In this document: piece after piece, positions 42,527 through 51,108 of the stretch
Layout: each line of letters begins with the position of its first letter
Numbering within the stretch: the stretch's first letter is position 1
Origin: Saccharopolyspora flava
Lineage (GTDB): Bacteria > Actinomycetota > Actinomycetes > Mycobacteriales > Pseudonocardiaceae
NCBI RefSeq assembly: GCF_900116135.1
Contig: NZ_FOZX01000001.1
Coordinates: forward strand, 496,001-560,000
Reading direction: 5' to 3'
DNA: 64,000 bases
Made by a program: the position numbers and the translations under genes
Notes under the pieces: generated by a model
Seen by the model: only the letters and a program-made list of their open reading frames with translations
Database searches by the model: none
Told to the model about the DNA's origin: nothing

Positions 42527-43248
42527 GCCCGAACGCCATCAGCGCCCGCCACGTCACCGTCCGCTACGGCGAGGTCCTCGCGCTCGACGACGTGTCGGTG
42601 CAGGTCGGCGAGGGACGCGTCTGCGGTCTGCTCGGCATGAACGGTTCCGGCAAGTCCACCCTGTTCAAGTCCCTGATGGGCCTGGTCAAGCCGGACACCG
42701 GCGACATCTCGATCATGGGCCGGGACCGCAAGCAGGCGCGGCGGGAGGGGCTGCTCGCCTACGTGCCGCAGTCCGAGGCCGTGGACTGGACGTTCCCGGT
42801 GACGGTCGCCGACGTGGTGCTGATGGGCCGCTACGGCCGCCTCGGCCTCACCCGGCACCCCCGCCGCGCCGACAAGGCCGCGATGCGCGCGGCCCTGACC
42901 CGGGTGGGCCTCGGCGAGCTCGCCCACCGGCCCATCGGGGAGCTCTCCGGCGGCCAGCGCAAGCGGGCCTTCGTCGCGCGCGGCATCGCCCAGGACGCGC
43001 GGCTGCTGTTCCTCGACGAGCCCTTCGCCGGGGTCGACAAGAAGTCCGAGGCCATGATCAGCGCCCTGCTGCGGGAGCTGCGCGACGAAGGACGCACCGT
43101 GATCATCTCCACTCACGACCTCGCCAGCGTCCCCGAGCTGTGCGACGAGGCGGTCCTGCTGCAGCAGCGGGTGATCGCCCACGGCCCGATCGACGAGGTG
43201 CTGGCGCCCGAGACGCTGGCCCGCACGTTCGGCGTGGAGGCCCGATGA
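42523..43248 (+). CDS. Metal ABC transporter ATP-binding protein
   Basis: A 241-residue ATPase of the Mn/Zn/Fe import family. Walker A GMNGSGKST is near residues 38-46, signature LSGGQRKRAFVARG near 140, Walker B LLFLDEPFAG and the switch His in STHDLASV. YVPQSEAVDWTFPVTVADVVLMGRYG is typical of the MntB/ZnuC branch. The GTG start overlaps the previous stop as GTGA, so translation is coupled. Confidence 0.94.
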   Translation: MSPNAISARHVTVRYGEVLALDDVSVQVGEGRVCGLLGMNGSGKSTLFKSLMGLVKPDTGDISIMGRDRKQARREGLLAYVPQSEAVDWTFPVTVADVVLMGRYGRLGLTRHPRRADKAAMRAALTRVGLGELAHRPIGELSGGQRKRAFVARGIAQDARLLFLDEPFAGVDKKSEAMISALLRELRDEGRTVIISTHDLASVPELCDEAVLLQQRVIAHGPIDEVLAPETLARTFGVEAR

Positions 43249-44132
43249 TCGAGTTCCTGCTCGAACCCCTCCAATTCGGGTTCATGCAGCGCGCGCTGCT
43301 GGTCAGCCTCGCCGCCGGGCTGGTGTGCGCGGTGCTGTCCTGCTGGGTGACGCTGATCGGCTGGTCGCTGCTGGGCGACGCCGTCTCGCACGCCGTGCTG
43401 CCCGGCGTGGTGCTCGCCTACGTGCTGGGGATGCCGTTCTCGGTCGGCGCGTTCCTGTTCGGCGGCCTGGCGGTCGGGTTGATCGCGGGCGTGCGCAGCA
43501 CCACGCGGCTCAAGGGCGACGCGGCGATCGGCGTGGTGTTCACCGGCCTGTTCGCGCTCGGGCTCGTGCTGGTGTCGCGGATTCCGAGCCAGGTCGACCT
43601 CAACCACATCCTGTTCGGCAACGTCCTGGGCGTCACCGACTTCGACATCGCGCAGGTCCTGATCATCGCCGCGGTGGTGCTGGTGGTGGCCTTGCTCAAG
43701 CGGCGCGATCTCACCCTCTACGCCTTCGACCCGACGCACGCGCACGCGATCGGCATCTCGCCGCGCCGGGTCAGCGCACTGCTGCTGACGATGCTGGCGC
43801 TGACCGTCGTGGTCGCGCTGCAGGCCGTCGGGGTCGTGCTGGTCACGGCGATGCTGATCACGCCGGGCGCGACCGCGTTCCTGCTCACCAAGCGGTTCCC
43901 GAAGATGCTGGCCACGGCCGCCGGCCTGTCGGTGCTGTGCTCGGTCACCGGCACCTACCTGAGCTTCCACATCGACACCTCGACCGGCGGGATGATCGTG
44001 CTCTGCCAGGCCGCGCTGTTCGCGCTGGTCTACCTGCTGGCGCCGACGCAGGGCGTGATCCCCCGTGCGCTGCGCCGACGGGCGTCGATCGGTGACCGCG
44101 CGACCGCGGGCACCGGCTCGCCCGTATCGTGA
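43245..44132 (+). CDS. Metal ABC transporter permease (ABC-3 family)
   Basis: A 295-residue inner-membrane permease with eight or nine helices. LGDAVSHAVLPGVVLAYVLG, the FGNVLGVT segment and VVLVTAMLITPGATAFLLT are the ABC-3 family blocks. The ATG overlaps the ATPase stop as ATGA. It forms the channel of the importer with the two preceding genes. Confidence 0.94.
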   Translation: MIEFLLEPLQFGFMQRALLVSLAAGLVCAVLSCWVTLIGWSLLGDAVSHAVLPGVVLAYVLGMPFSVGAFLFGGLAVGLIAGVRSTTRLKGDAAIGVVFTGLFALGLVLVSRIPSQVDLNHILFGNVLGVTDFDIAQVLIIAAVVLVVALLKRRDLTLYAFDPTHAHAIGISPRRVSALLLTMLALTVVVALQAVGVVLVTAMLITPGATAFLLTKRFPKMLATAAGLSVLCSVTGTYLSFHIDTSTGGMIVLCQAALFALVYLLAPTQGVIPRALRRRASIGDRATAGTGSPVS

Positions 44133-44136
44133 AAGT

Positions 44137-44823
44137 ATGCCGAGCGAAACCGAGCGACCCTCGTCTTCGGTGGAGGACTACCTCCGAGCCATCTACGGTC
44201 TCCGCGAACGGGGTGAGCAGGTCACCAACGCGACGCTGACCGCTCGCCTGGGGCTCAGCCCCTCCTCGGTCTCCGGGATGATCAACAAGCTGGATCAGCT
44301 GGGCCTGGTCACCCACGTCCGCTACCGCAGCGTCGAGCTCACCCCGGAGGGGCTGCGGCTCGCGCACGCCGTGCTGCGCAGGCACCGGCTGATCGAGCTG
44401 TTCCTCGTCGAGGAGCTCGACTACAGCTGGGACGCCGTGCACCGGGAGGCCGACGCGCTGGAGCACGCCGTCTCCGACGAGCTCGTCGAGCACATCGCGG
44501 CCAAGCTCGGCAACCCCACCACCGACCCGCACGGCGACCCGATCCCCACCGCCGACGGCGAGCTCGCCGCCCCGCGCACCCGTCAGCTCGACCAGATCGA
44601 ACCCGGCACCGTCGGCATCATCGCCCGGGTGTGGGACACCGATTCGGAGCTGCTGCGCTACCTCACCGAGCACGGGCTCACCCTCGGCTCGCGCATCGAG
44701 ATCGTGGAGCGCAAGCCCTTCGGCGGACCGCTGGTGGTGCGCGTCGGCGACCCGGAGCACGCCGAAACCCACTTCGTAGGCGACGAGATCGCCGCAGCGC
44801 TGTCGATCAGCGTGCAGAGCTAG
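44137..44823 (+). CDS. DtxR/MntR family metal-dependent regulator
   Basis: A 228-residue three-domain repressor. An N-terminal winged helix (SVEDYLRAIYGLRERGEQVTNATLTARLGLSPSSVSGMINKL) is followed by the metal-binding dimer domain (VLRRHRLIELFLVEELDYSWDAVHREADALEHAVSDEL) and a C-terminal FeoA/SH3-like domain (IEPGTVGIIARVWDTD). The length is that of full DtxR/IdeR rather than short MntR. It starts 4 nt after the permease stop, so the regulator is the last gene of the operon it most likely controls. The 3' end overlaps the convergent gene by 17 nt. Confidence 0.93.
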   Translation: MPSETERPSSSVEDYLRAIYGLRERGEQVTNATLTARLGLSPSSVSGMINKLDQLGLVTHVRYRSVELTPEGLRLAHAVLRRHRLIELFLVEELDYSWDAVHREADALEHAVSDELVEHIAAKLGNPTTDPHGDPIPTADGELAAPRTRQLDQIEPGTVGIIARVWDTDSELLRYLTEHGLTLGSRIEIVERKPFGGPLVVRVGDPEHAETHFVGDEIAAALSISVQS

Positions 44824-45280
44824 GGTCGGCCGTCAGCCGCGAGCCGACCGCGTGCGAGGGCACGACCTGCTGCGCCGGGGCCTCCGGCTCGACCTGGTCG
44901 ATCTCCTCGGCGTAGATCTGCTCGGTGACCAGCCTGCTGTGCAGCTCGTCGGTGCGGTGCGCGCCGAGCACCGCCATGAGCAGGTCGAACCGGCTGTTGG
45001 TCAGCGTCACCGCGACGTAGCAGAAACCGCCCATGCCCGCGAAGACCAGGCTCGCCACGATCCACATGTCGAAGCCCTGCGCCAAGGTCATCACCGAGGC
45101 CCCCAAGGCCACCGCGGACGCGAAGGCGACGCCGCGCGCGATCAGCGCCTGCCGGAACATCGACCGGAACACCGGGTACTGGTGGCACAGCTGGCGCACG
45201 AGGCGTGCGCGCTCACCGCGATCCAGTTGAGCGAGCCGGCTCAGACCCGCGGTCACCGGCTGCGCCGCGCGGAATGACAT
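44807..45280 (-). CDS. Uncharacterised two-helix membrane protein
   Basis: A 157-residue protein. A basic N-terminal domain (RLAQLDRGERARLVRQLCHQYPVFRSMFRQAL) precedes two helices (GVAFASAVALGASVMTLA and MWIVASLVFAGMGGFCYVAVTL), and the C-terminal cytoplasmic tail is acidic (QIYAEEIDQVEPEAPAQQ). The start is ATG at 45280, with AGGAG upstream. I do not recognise a family. It overlaps the regulator gene tail to tail by 17 nt. Confidence 0.75.
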   Translation of the reverse strand: MSFRAAQPVTAGLSRLAQLDRGERARLVRQLCHQYPVFRSMFRQALIARGVAFASAVALGASVMTLAQGFDMWIVASLVFAGMGGFCYVAVTLTNSRFDLLMAVLGAHRTDELHSRLVTEQIYAEEIDQVEPEAPAQQVVPSHAVGSRLTADPSSAR

Positions 45281-45396
45281 GGCCGCTCCTGAGAAGACCC
45301 GTGTGCGTGCAGACGACGCCTCCCAGTCGATCACGTGGTTCGACCGCTATCAAGGCGTCATTCGGGGGCTTCGCATTGCGGGCGGACGGTGCACAC

Positions 45397-46200
45397 GTGA
45401 CGCTGCCTACAACGACAGGGTTTGCGGGGGTGATCGCCGTGGGCATCGCACTGGGAGCGCCCGGGTGGGCCGATCTGGCATCTAACGAGACCGAAGCTGT
45501 GCACGAGTTCTACACCGGGCTGTTCGGCTGGCGCTGGGTGCAGCGCTGCGACTACTCGGTGGCCCTGGCCGGGGACGTCCCGGTGGCCGGGCTGCTACCG
45601 GAATCCGGCGACGTCCCGACCGCGTGGACGCTGTACCTGGAGTGCGGTTCAACGCGGCGCGCGACCGAGCAGATCCGCGCGCTGGGCGGCAAGGTCGTCG
45701 TGCCGCCGACCGAGACCCCCGGTGACGAGATGTTCCTCGTCGCCGAGGACCCGAGCGGCGCGGTCGTGGGCCTGTGGGAGGCACCCGAGAACGCGACGTT
45801 CGGCTGGGCCCGGGCGGGCGCGCTGTGCTGGGCCGAGCTGCACACCCGCGACGCCGCGGCCGCCGACCCGTTCTACGCCGGTTTGCTGGGATACCGGCAG
45901 CAGCAAATCGGCGAGCCGAGCGGCGACTTCGACTACACCGTCTGGCACGTCGGCGACCAGCCGCTGCTGGGCCGCCTGGACGCGAGAGCGTCGCTGCCGC
46001 AGGGCGTTCCACCGCACTGGCAGCTGTACTTCCAGGTCGACCCCGATCACGACGCCGACTCGGCGGTCGGCAAGGTCCAGGCGCTGGGCGGCCAGGTGCT
46101 GCGCGAGCCCACCGATTCCCCGCACGGCAGGCTGGCGGTGGTGCGGGACGTGGTGGGCGCGACCTTCACGCTCATCGACACCTCCCAGCGCAGCGGCTGA
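45397..46200 (+). CDS. VOC (glyoxalase/bleomycin resistance) family protein
   Basis: A 267-residue protein made of two vicinal-oxygen-chelate modules (about residues 15-130 and 145-262), each with the beta-alpha-beta-beta-beta pattern. Repeated features are ETEAVHEFYTGLFGWRW and AADPFYAGLLGYR, LYLECGSTRRATEQIRALGGKVV and LYFQVDPDHDADSAVGKVQALGGQVL, and VAEDPSGAVVGLWE. Enzymatic role and ligand are not predictable. GTG at 45397 is a reasonable start. It ends 1 nt from the convergent sigma factor stop. Confidence 0.85.
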   Translation: MTLPTTTGFAGVIAVGIALGAPGWADLASNETEAVHEFYTGLFGWRWVQRCDYSVALAGDVPVAGLLPESGDVPTAWTLYLECGSTRRATEQIRALGGKVVVPPTETPGDEMFLVAEDPSGAVVGLWEAPENATFGWARAGALCWAELHTRDAAAADPFYAGLLGYRQQQIGEPSGDFDYTVWHVGDQPLLGRLDARASLPQGVPPHWQLYFQVDPDHDADSAVGKVQALGGQVLREPTDSPHGRLAVVRDVVGATFTLIDTSQRSG

Positions 46201-46201
46201 C

Positions 46202-47086
46202 CTACTCCAGCACCAGCGGATCGAGTTCGGCGAGGTGGTCGCGGTCGGCGACCACCTCGATCTCGGTGATCCGGCCGTCACGGATCGTCAGCAGGAACGC
46301 CGAGTGCGCCTTGCCGCGCGGCGCGTAGGCCGCACCGATCGCGTCGGCGATCAGCGCCGGGCGGGCCAGCTTCGCCCCGCCGCGGAAGACCCCGGCCACC
46401 GAGTTCGCACCGCGCGCCTCGGCGGCGAGGTCCGGGGCTCCGGCCTTGCGAGCGCGGGCCGCCAGCTCCACGGCCCGGTCGTCTGCGCGCAGCACCACGT
46501 CGGGGTCGAGCACCTGGAGCAGGCCCTCGAAGTCGCCCTCCCTGGCCGCGCGCAGGAAGGCGTCGACGACCTCGCGCTGCGCGAGCAGGTCCGGTTCGGG
46601 CCGGCCGCTGCTGCGGACCCGGCGGCGGGCCCGGCTGGCGAGCTGGCGGGTGGCCGCCGGGCTGCGGCCCACGATCGCGGCGATGTCGTCGAAGGGCACG
46701 GCGAACATGTCGTGCAGCACGAACGCGAGGCGCTCGGCCGGTTCGAGGGCGTCGAGGACGACGAACAGCGCCAGGCCCACCGAATCGGCCATCACCGCCT
46801 CGGTCTCCGGCGTCGGCCCCTCGGAGCGCTCGGGCAGCTCCTCGGCGGGCTGTTCCGGGTGGGAGCGGCGGGCGCGGAGCACGTCGAGGCAGATCCGGCC
46901 GACGATCGTGGTCAGCCAGCCGCCGAGGTTGTCGACGTCGTCGGCGCCGGCCCGGTCCACCCGCAGCCACGCCTCCTGCACCGCGTCCTCGGCTTCGGCG
47001 TGGTTGCCGAGCATCCGCAGCGCCACCGCTTTCAGCCGCGCGCGGTGCTGCTCGAACTTCCTGGCCAGGAACTCGTTGTCGTCCAT
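46202..47086 (-). CDS. sigJ: ECF-type sigma factor with C-terminal SnoaL-like domain (SigJ type)
   Basis: A 294-residue ECF sigma factor of the SigJ group (ECF41-like). Region 2 is FEQHRARLKAVALRMLGNHAEAEDAVQEAWLRV; region 4 is RLAFVLHDMFAVPFDDIAAIVGRSPAATRQLASRARRRV. Residues 175-290 form a SnoaL/NTF2-like domain, including EVVDAFLRAAREGDFEGLLQVLDPDVVLRADD, which modulates activity in this group in place of an anti-sigma factor. It is divergent from the carboxymuconolactone-decarboxylase-like gene, the usual target pair of ECF41 factors. Confidence 0.92.
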   Translation of the reverse strand: MDDNEFLARKFEQHRARLKAVALRMLGNHAEAEDAVQEAWLRVDRAGADDVDNLGGWLTTIVGRICLDVLRARRSHPEQPAEELPERSEGPTPETEAVMADSVGLALFVVLDALEPAERLAFVLHDMFAVPFDDIAAIVGRSPAATRQLASRARRRVRSSGRPEPDLLAQREVVDAFLRAAREGDFEGLLQVLDPDVVLRADDRAVELAARARKAGAPDLAAEARGANSVAGVFRGGAKLARPALIADAIGAAYAPRGKAHSAFLLTIRDGRITEIEVVADRDHLAELDPLVLE

Positions 47087-47161
47087 CGGTCACATTCCCT
47101 CGTCATCGGCCGTCATGGGGGTGGACGAGCCGGACACGGCTGTTGTGACAGGGAGGTCCCC

Positions 47162-47617
47162 ATGCAAGCACGAGTGAGCAACCCGGCGATGCTCCTGCCG
47201 GGCGCGTTCGAGGCGATCCAGGCGTTGATGAAGACCATCCACGCCGCCGACGTCCCGGCGGAGACGCTGGAGCTGGTGCACCTGCGGTCGAGCCAGATCA
47301 ACGGGTGCAGCTTCTGCGCGCACTACAGCTCGAAGCAGCTCAAGCAGCTCGGGTGCGGCGACGACCGGTTGTGGGCGGTGGCGGCGTGGCGGGATGCCCC
47401 GTTCTTCACCGAAGCCGAGCGGGTGGCGCTGGAGCTCGCCGAGGCCACGACCCGCGTCGCCGACCGAGGCGACCCCGTCGACGACGACCTCTGGCAGCGC
47501 GTCACGGCCCACTACTCGGAGGAGCAGATCGCGGCGCTGACCCTCATGATCGGCCTCTCGAACCTGTTCAACCGGGTCAACGCGGTCACCCGCCAACCCG
47601 CGGGCCAAACCTTCTGA
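47162..47617 (+). CDS. Carboxymuconolactone decarboxylase/AhpD-like protein
   Basis: A 151-residue helical protein. The AhpD-type redox motif is in NGCSFCAHYSSKQLKQLG (C-x2-C-x2-H), which points to alkylhydroperoxidase activity rather than decarboxylation. AALTLMIGLSNLFNRVNAVTR is the second core helix. ATG at 47162 has GGGAGG upstream. It is divergent from the SigJ-type factor across 75 nt, an arrangement known for ECF41 systems, and so is its probable target. Confidence 0.92.
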   Translation: MQARVSNPAMLLPGAFEAIQALMKTIHAADVPAETLELVHLRSSQINGCSFCAHYSSKQLKQLGCGDDRLWAVAAWRDAPFFTEAERVALELAEATTRVADRGDPVDDDLWQRVTAHYSEEQIAALTLMIGLSNLFNRVNAVTRQPAGQTF

Positions 47618-47630
47618 CCCCTCCGCCTTT

Positions 47631-47675
47631 GAGCCCTCGTCCCCCGGGTGCCTCGCGCTCGGGGGACGAGGGCTC
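47631..47675. terminator. Bidirectional terminator hairpin
   Basis: A perfect 16-bp stem: GAGCCCTCGTCCCCCG (47631-47646) pairs with CGGGGGACGAGGGCTC (47660-47675), 13-nt loop, 13 nt after the stop of the AhpD-like gene. A GACAGTTTT element begins 6 nt further on. Confidence 0.85.
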
Positions 47676-47681
47676 AGCCGA

Positions 47682-47753
47682 GGACAGTTTTAGTGAAAAC
47701 TGTCTCGACATTTCGGACATTGATCATGGGTGATTCGAGGAAAAACTGTCCCC
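47682..47753. repeat. GACAGTTTT-type palindromic element, degenerate right arm
   Basis: The left arm GGACAGTTTTAGTGAAAACT... (47682-47704) continues with two bases and GACATTTCGG, the same order as at 39135. The right arm at about 47741-47753 (AAAAACTGTCCC) is shorter and diverged. It lies in the gap between two convergent genes, next to a terminator. Confidence 0.75.
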
Positions 47754-47825
47754 TGCCCGGGAGGGCACCCACCGGAAACCCACCGCGCGACGCTCACGGC
47801 ACCGCGGCCGGGTGGCCGACGGGGG

Positions 47826-48557
47826 TCAGGGGGTGAGGAGGCCGGACGGCTTCGTGCGAGTGCGGAGGCGGTAGGTGACCGGGAGGGTGCGGCCCGGGGA
47901 CTCGGCGATCGCGCGGGCGGCGGTCTTGGCGGAGAACTCGATGCGCAGGACCGCCTCGAAGGTCTCCCGGTCGTGGAAGCGCCAGAGCGTGGAGACCGTC
48001 GTGCTCGTGAAGTGGTGCCGGGCGAAGAACGACTCGATGGCCGCCGGATCGATCTGCGGGGCGTCGGTGCGCATCCACTCGCCGTACGGCCGCGACGCCG
48101 TGTCCAGGTCGATGATCGCGAGCGTCCCGCCGGGCCGCAGCACCCGCTCCGCCTCGGCCAGACCCGGCTCGCAACCCGGGCCGAAGAAGTACGCCGTGCG
48201 CGCGTGCAGCAGGTCCGCGCTGCCGTCGGCCAGCGGGAGCCGCTGCGCCGGGGCCACGCGCACGTCCACGCCCGGCGTGCCGGACATGCGCGCGCGGGCG
48301 CGCTCGGCCAGCGGCTCGTGCGGCTCCACCCCGATCACCGAGCGCGCGGTGGCGGCGAAGACCGGCAGGTGGAAGCCGTCGCCGCAGCCGACGTCGACCA
48401 CGTCCAGTCCGGACCAGTCGCGCTCGGCGCGCAACGCCTTCCACAACGCCCCGGCGGAGTCCTGAGCGCGGTTCTCCGCCTCGTAGACCTCGGGCCAGTT
48501 CCAGATGTTGGGGCTCGGCGTGACCTCCGGTGCCCGCTTCTCGCGCCAGGTCCGCAT
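47826..48557 (-). CDS. SAM-dependent class I methyltransferase
   Basis: A 243-residue protein with the class I fold. Motif I is VVDVGCGDGFHLPVF (near residue 53), the acidic loop is GVEPHEPL, motif III is RVLRPGGTLAIIDLD, and residues after 160 include SFFARHHFTSTTVSTLWRF. The substrate is unknown. ATG at 48557 overlaps the cdsA stop (TGATG), so it is translated together with cdsA; an upstream start at 48590 would extend into cdsA. It is not part of the mycobacterial gene order as I remember it. Confidence 0.86.
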   Translation of the reverse strand: MRTWREKRAPEVTPSPNIWNWPEVYEAENRAQDSAGALWKALRAERDWSGLDVVDVGCGDGFHLPVFAATARSVIGVEPHEPLAERARARMSGTPGVDVRVAPAQRLPLADGSADLLHARTAYFFGPGCEPGLAEAERVLRPGGTLAIIDLDTASRPYGEWMRTDAPQIDPAAIESFFARHHFTSTTVSTLWRFHDRETFEAVLRIEFSAKTAARAIAESPGRTLPVTYRLRTRTKPSGLLTP

Positions 48558-49441
48558 CAGCTCGGGATGAGCCAGAACAGCATCATCCACGCCAGCGGGG
48601 CCGACGGCAGCAGCGAGTCCATCCGGTCCATCAGGCCGCCGTGCCCGGGAAGCAGGTTGCCCATGTCCTTGATGCCCAGATCGCGCTTGATCACCGACTC
48701 CATCAGGTCACCGATCGTCGCGCTGCACACCAGCGCCGCGCCGACCAGCGCACCCATCCACCACTGGCCGTCGAGCATCAGCCACACCGACAGCACACCG
48801 GCCAGCACGCCGCCGATCATCGACCCGGCGAAGCCCTCCCAGGACTTCTTCGGGCTGATCACCGGCGCCATCGGGTGCTTGCCGAACAGCACCCCGGCCG
48901 CGTACCCGCCGGTGTCGGAGGCGACCACGCAGATCAGGAACACCAGGGCCCGGAACGCACCGTCCTCCGGGCGCACCAGCATCGCGGCGAACGCCGTGAA
49001 CAGCGGCACGTAGGCGGCGGTGAACACCGAGGCGGTGACGTCGCGCAGGTAGCCCTCGACGCCGTCGCGGAAGCGCCACACCAGGCAGCCCAGCACGGTG
49101 ATCGCGAACGAGATCAGGATTCCGCGCAGCCCGAACGGCCAGGACAGCCACATCATGGCCTGCCCGCCGATCAGGACCGGGACCAGCGAGACGCGGATGC
49201 CCGCCGCGCGTCGCACGGCCTGGGCCAGCTCGATCGTCGAGACCAGAGCGGCCGCTGCGGCGATGCCGATGAACACGAACCGGACCATCAGCAACGAGAG
49301 GATGACGGCCGCCCCGAGCACGACCCCGACGCCGATGGCGGCGCGGAGGTCACGACCGGCCCGGGATGGACGCGAAGGCGGGTCCGGAATGTCGTCGGCC
49401 GACATTCCGGACTCGTCTGCACACTGGCCGGGCGTCACCAC
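48557..49441 (-). CDS. cdsA: Phosphatidate cytidylyltransferase
   Basis: Integral membrane enzyme of 294 residues that makes CDP-diacylglycerol from phosphatidic acid and CTP. About eight helices follow a hydrophilic N-terminus. The CdsA signature is near the C-terminus: SVIKRDLGIKDMGNLLPGHGGLMDRMDS. It lies after frr with no gap (its start follows the frr stop codon region), and it ends overlapping the methyltransferase. Confidence 0.95.
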   Translation of the reverse strand: MVTPGQCADESGMSADDIPDPPSRPSRAGRDLRAAIGVGVVLGAAVILSLLMVRFVFIGIAAAAALVSTIELAQAVRRAAGIRVSLVPVLIGGQAMMWLSWPFGLRGILISFAITVLGCLVWRFRDGVEGYLRDVTASVFTAAYVPLFTAFAAMLVRPEDGAFRALVFLICVVASDTGGYAAGVLFGKHPMAPVISPKKSWEGFAGSMIGGVLAGVLSVWLMLDGQWWMGALVGAALVCSATIGDLMESVIKRDLGIKDMGNLLPGHGGLMDRMDSLLPSAPLAWMMLFWLIPS

Positions 49442-49999
49442 TCAGACCTCGAGGAGTTCCGCTTCCTTGTGCTTGAGCAGCTCGTCGACCTGACCGGTGT
49501 AGCGGTGGGTCAGGTTGTCGAGTTCCTTCTCCGCACGCGAGCCCTCGTCCTCGCCGGCTTCGCCGTCCTTAACGATGCGCTCGATCTCTTCCTTGACCTT
49601 GCGGCGGATGCCGCGGATGGTGACCCGGCCTTCCTCGCCCTTGGCCTTGGCGAGCTTGACCATCTCCTTGCGACGCTCCTCGGTCATCTGCGGGATCGCC
49701 ACGCGGATGAGCTGTCCGTCGTTGGACGGGTTGACCCCGAGGTCGGAGTCGCGGATCGCCTTCTCCATCGCCTGGATCTGGCTGCCGTCGTAGGGCTTGA
49801 TGACGACCAGCCGCGCCTCCGGGACGGACACGCTCGCGAGCTGGTTCAGCGGCGTCGGCGATCCGTAGTAGTCGACGACGATGCTGGAGAACATCGCGGG
49901 GTTCGCGCGACCGGTGCGGACGGAGGCCAGCTCGTCCTTGGCCACCTCCACAGCCTTTTGCATCTTCTCCTCGCCTTCGAGAAGAGCTTCGTCGATCAC
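49442..49999 (-). CDS. frr: Ribosome recycling factor
   Basis: Splits post-termination ribosomes with EF-G. 185 residues, the standard length. Family blocks visible: [59 protein letters not shown], and LTEERRKE-like [24 protein letters not shown] at 49999 has GGAG upstream. It lies 101 nt downstream of pyrH, the usual order. Confidence 0.97.
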   Translation of the reverse strand: MIDEALLEGEEKMQKAVEVAKDELASVRTGRANPAMFSSIVVDYYGSPTPLNQLASVSVPEARLVVIKPYDGSQIQAMEKAIRDSDLGVNPSNDGQLIRVAIPQMTEERRKEMVKLAKAKGEEGRVTIRGIRRKVKEEIERIVKDGEAGEDEGSRAEKELDNLTHRYTGQVDELLKHKEAELLEV

Positions 50000-50100
50000 G
50001 GCTGCTCCTTAAGTCTGCCGACCAGTGGACTTTGCAAGTGTGGCGTGTCGCCGGGTTCGCCGAACCGGCGGCCCCGCGACCAGATCAGGATCCAGCACCG

Positions 50101-50850
50101 TCACAGCTTCTCGGCGCCCGGGGTGCTGACCAGCGTGCCGATCTTCTCACCGCCGACCGCGCGGGCGATGTTGCCTTCCTCCAGGAGGTTGAAGACCAGG
50201 ATCGGCATGTGGTTGTCCATGCACAGGCTGAACGCCGTCGCGTCGGCGACCTTCAGCCCCTTCTCGAGCACCTCGCGGTGGGTGATGTGCTCGAACAGCT
50301 TCGCGTCCGGGGTGGTCTTGGGGTCGGCGGTGTAGACGCCGTCGACGGCCTTGGCCATCAGCACCACGTCGCAGCCGATCTCCAGCGCCCGCTGCGCGGC
50401 GGTGGTGTCGGTGGAGAAGTACGGCATGCCGGTGCCGGCGCCGAAGATGACGACGCGGCCCTTCTCCATGTGCCGCATCGCGCGTCGCGGGATGTAGGGC
50501 TCGGCGACCTGGCCCATGGTGATCGCGGTCATCACCCGGGTGTCGATGCCGTGCTCGCGCTCCAGGAAGTCCTGCAGCGCCAGGCAGTTCATGACGGTGC
50601 CCAGCATCGCCATGTAGTCGCCGCGCGCGCGGTCCATGCCGCGCTGCTGCAGCTCGGCGCCGCGGAAGAAGTTCCCGCCACCGATCACGATGGCCACCTC
50701 GACCCCGTCGGCGACGATCTCGCCGATCTGCCGGGCCACGGTGGCGACCACCTCGGGATCGATTCCGACGCTGCCGCCGCCGAACATCTCGCCGCCGAGC
50801 TTGAGCAGCACGCGACCGTAACCACGCTTAGCCGGGCCGTCGTCGGTCAC
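50101..50850 (-). CDS. pyrH: UMP kinase
   Basis: Phosphorylates UMP to UDP with ATP; cytoplasmic hexamer. The 249-residue protein has the amino-acid-kinase fold: [32 protein letters not shown] and the conserved [20 protein letters not shown] at 50850 has GGGAGG upstream. A terminator upstream isolates it from rpsB-tsf. Confidence 0.97.
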   Translation of the reverse strand: MTDDGPAKRGYGRVLLKLGGEMFGGGSVGIDPEVVATVARQIGEIVADGVEVAIVIGGGNFFRGAELQQRGMDRARGDYMAMLGTVMNCLALQDFLEREHGIDTRVMTAITMGQVAEPYIPRRAMRHMEKGRVVIFGAGTGMPYFSTDTTAAQRALEIGCDVVLMAKAVDGVYTADPKTTPDAKLFEHITHREVLEKGLKVADATAFSLCMDNHMPILVFNLLEEGNIARAVGGEKIGTLVSTPGAEKL

Positions 50851-50992
50851 TTGAATCCTCCCGCGAGGTCTTGATCATGCACGTCATCAGGTGTTGTGCG
50901 GGTCGTGAACCGGATACCCGCCTCGTGAGCGACCGATACCCGTCGCGGCCCCGCCTGGGCGGGACCGCCATGCCGAATGCGCCCGTTCTTGC

Positions 50993-51024
50993 AAAAACGC
51001 CCCGCCTCCGGGCGAAGGCGGGGC
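50993..51024 (-). terminator. Intrinsic terminator of rpsB-tsf
   Basis: GCCCCGCCT (50999-51007) pairs with AGGCGGGGC (51016-51024), 8-nt loop, followed on the minus strand by GTTTTTGC. It starts 85 nt past the tsf stop. Confidence 0.9.
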
Positions 51025-51108
51025 GCGGTGCCGTCGTGGACGGCCGCCGGGGCCGGGTGAGCCGGCCGGCCCGTCACCGGGCGCGGCCGGCCTCCGCCGC
51101 GGCCTGGA

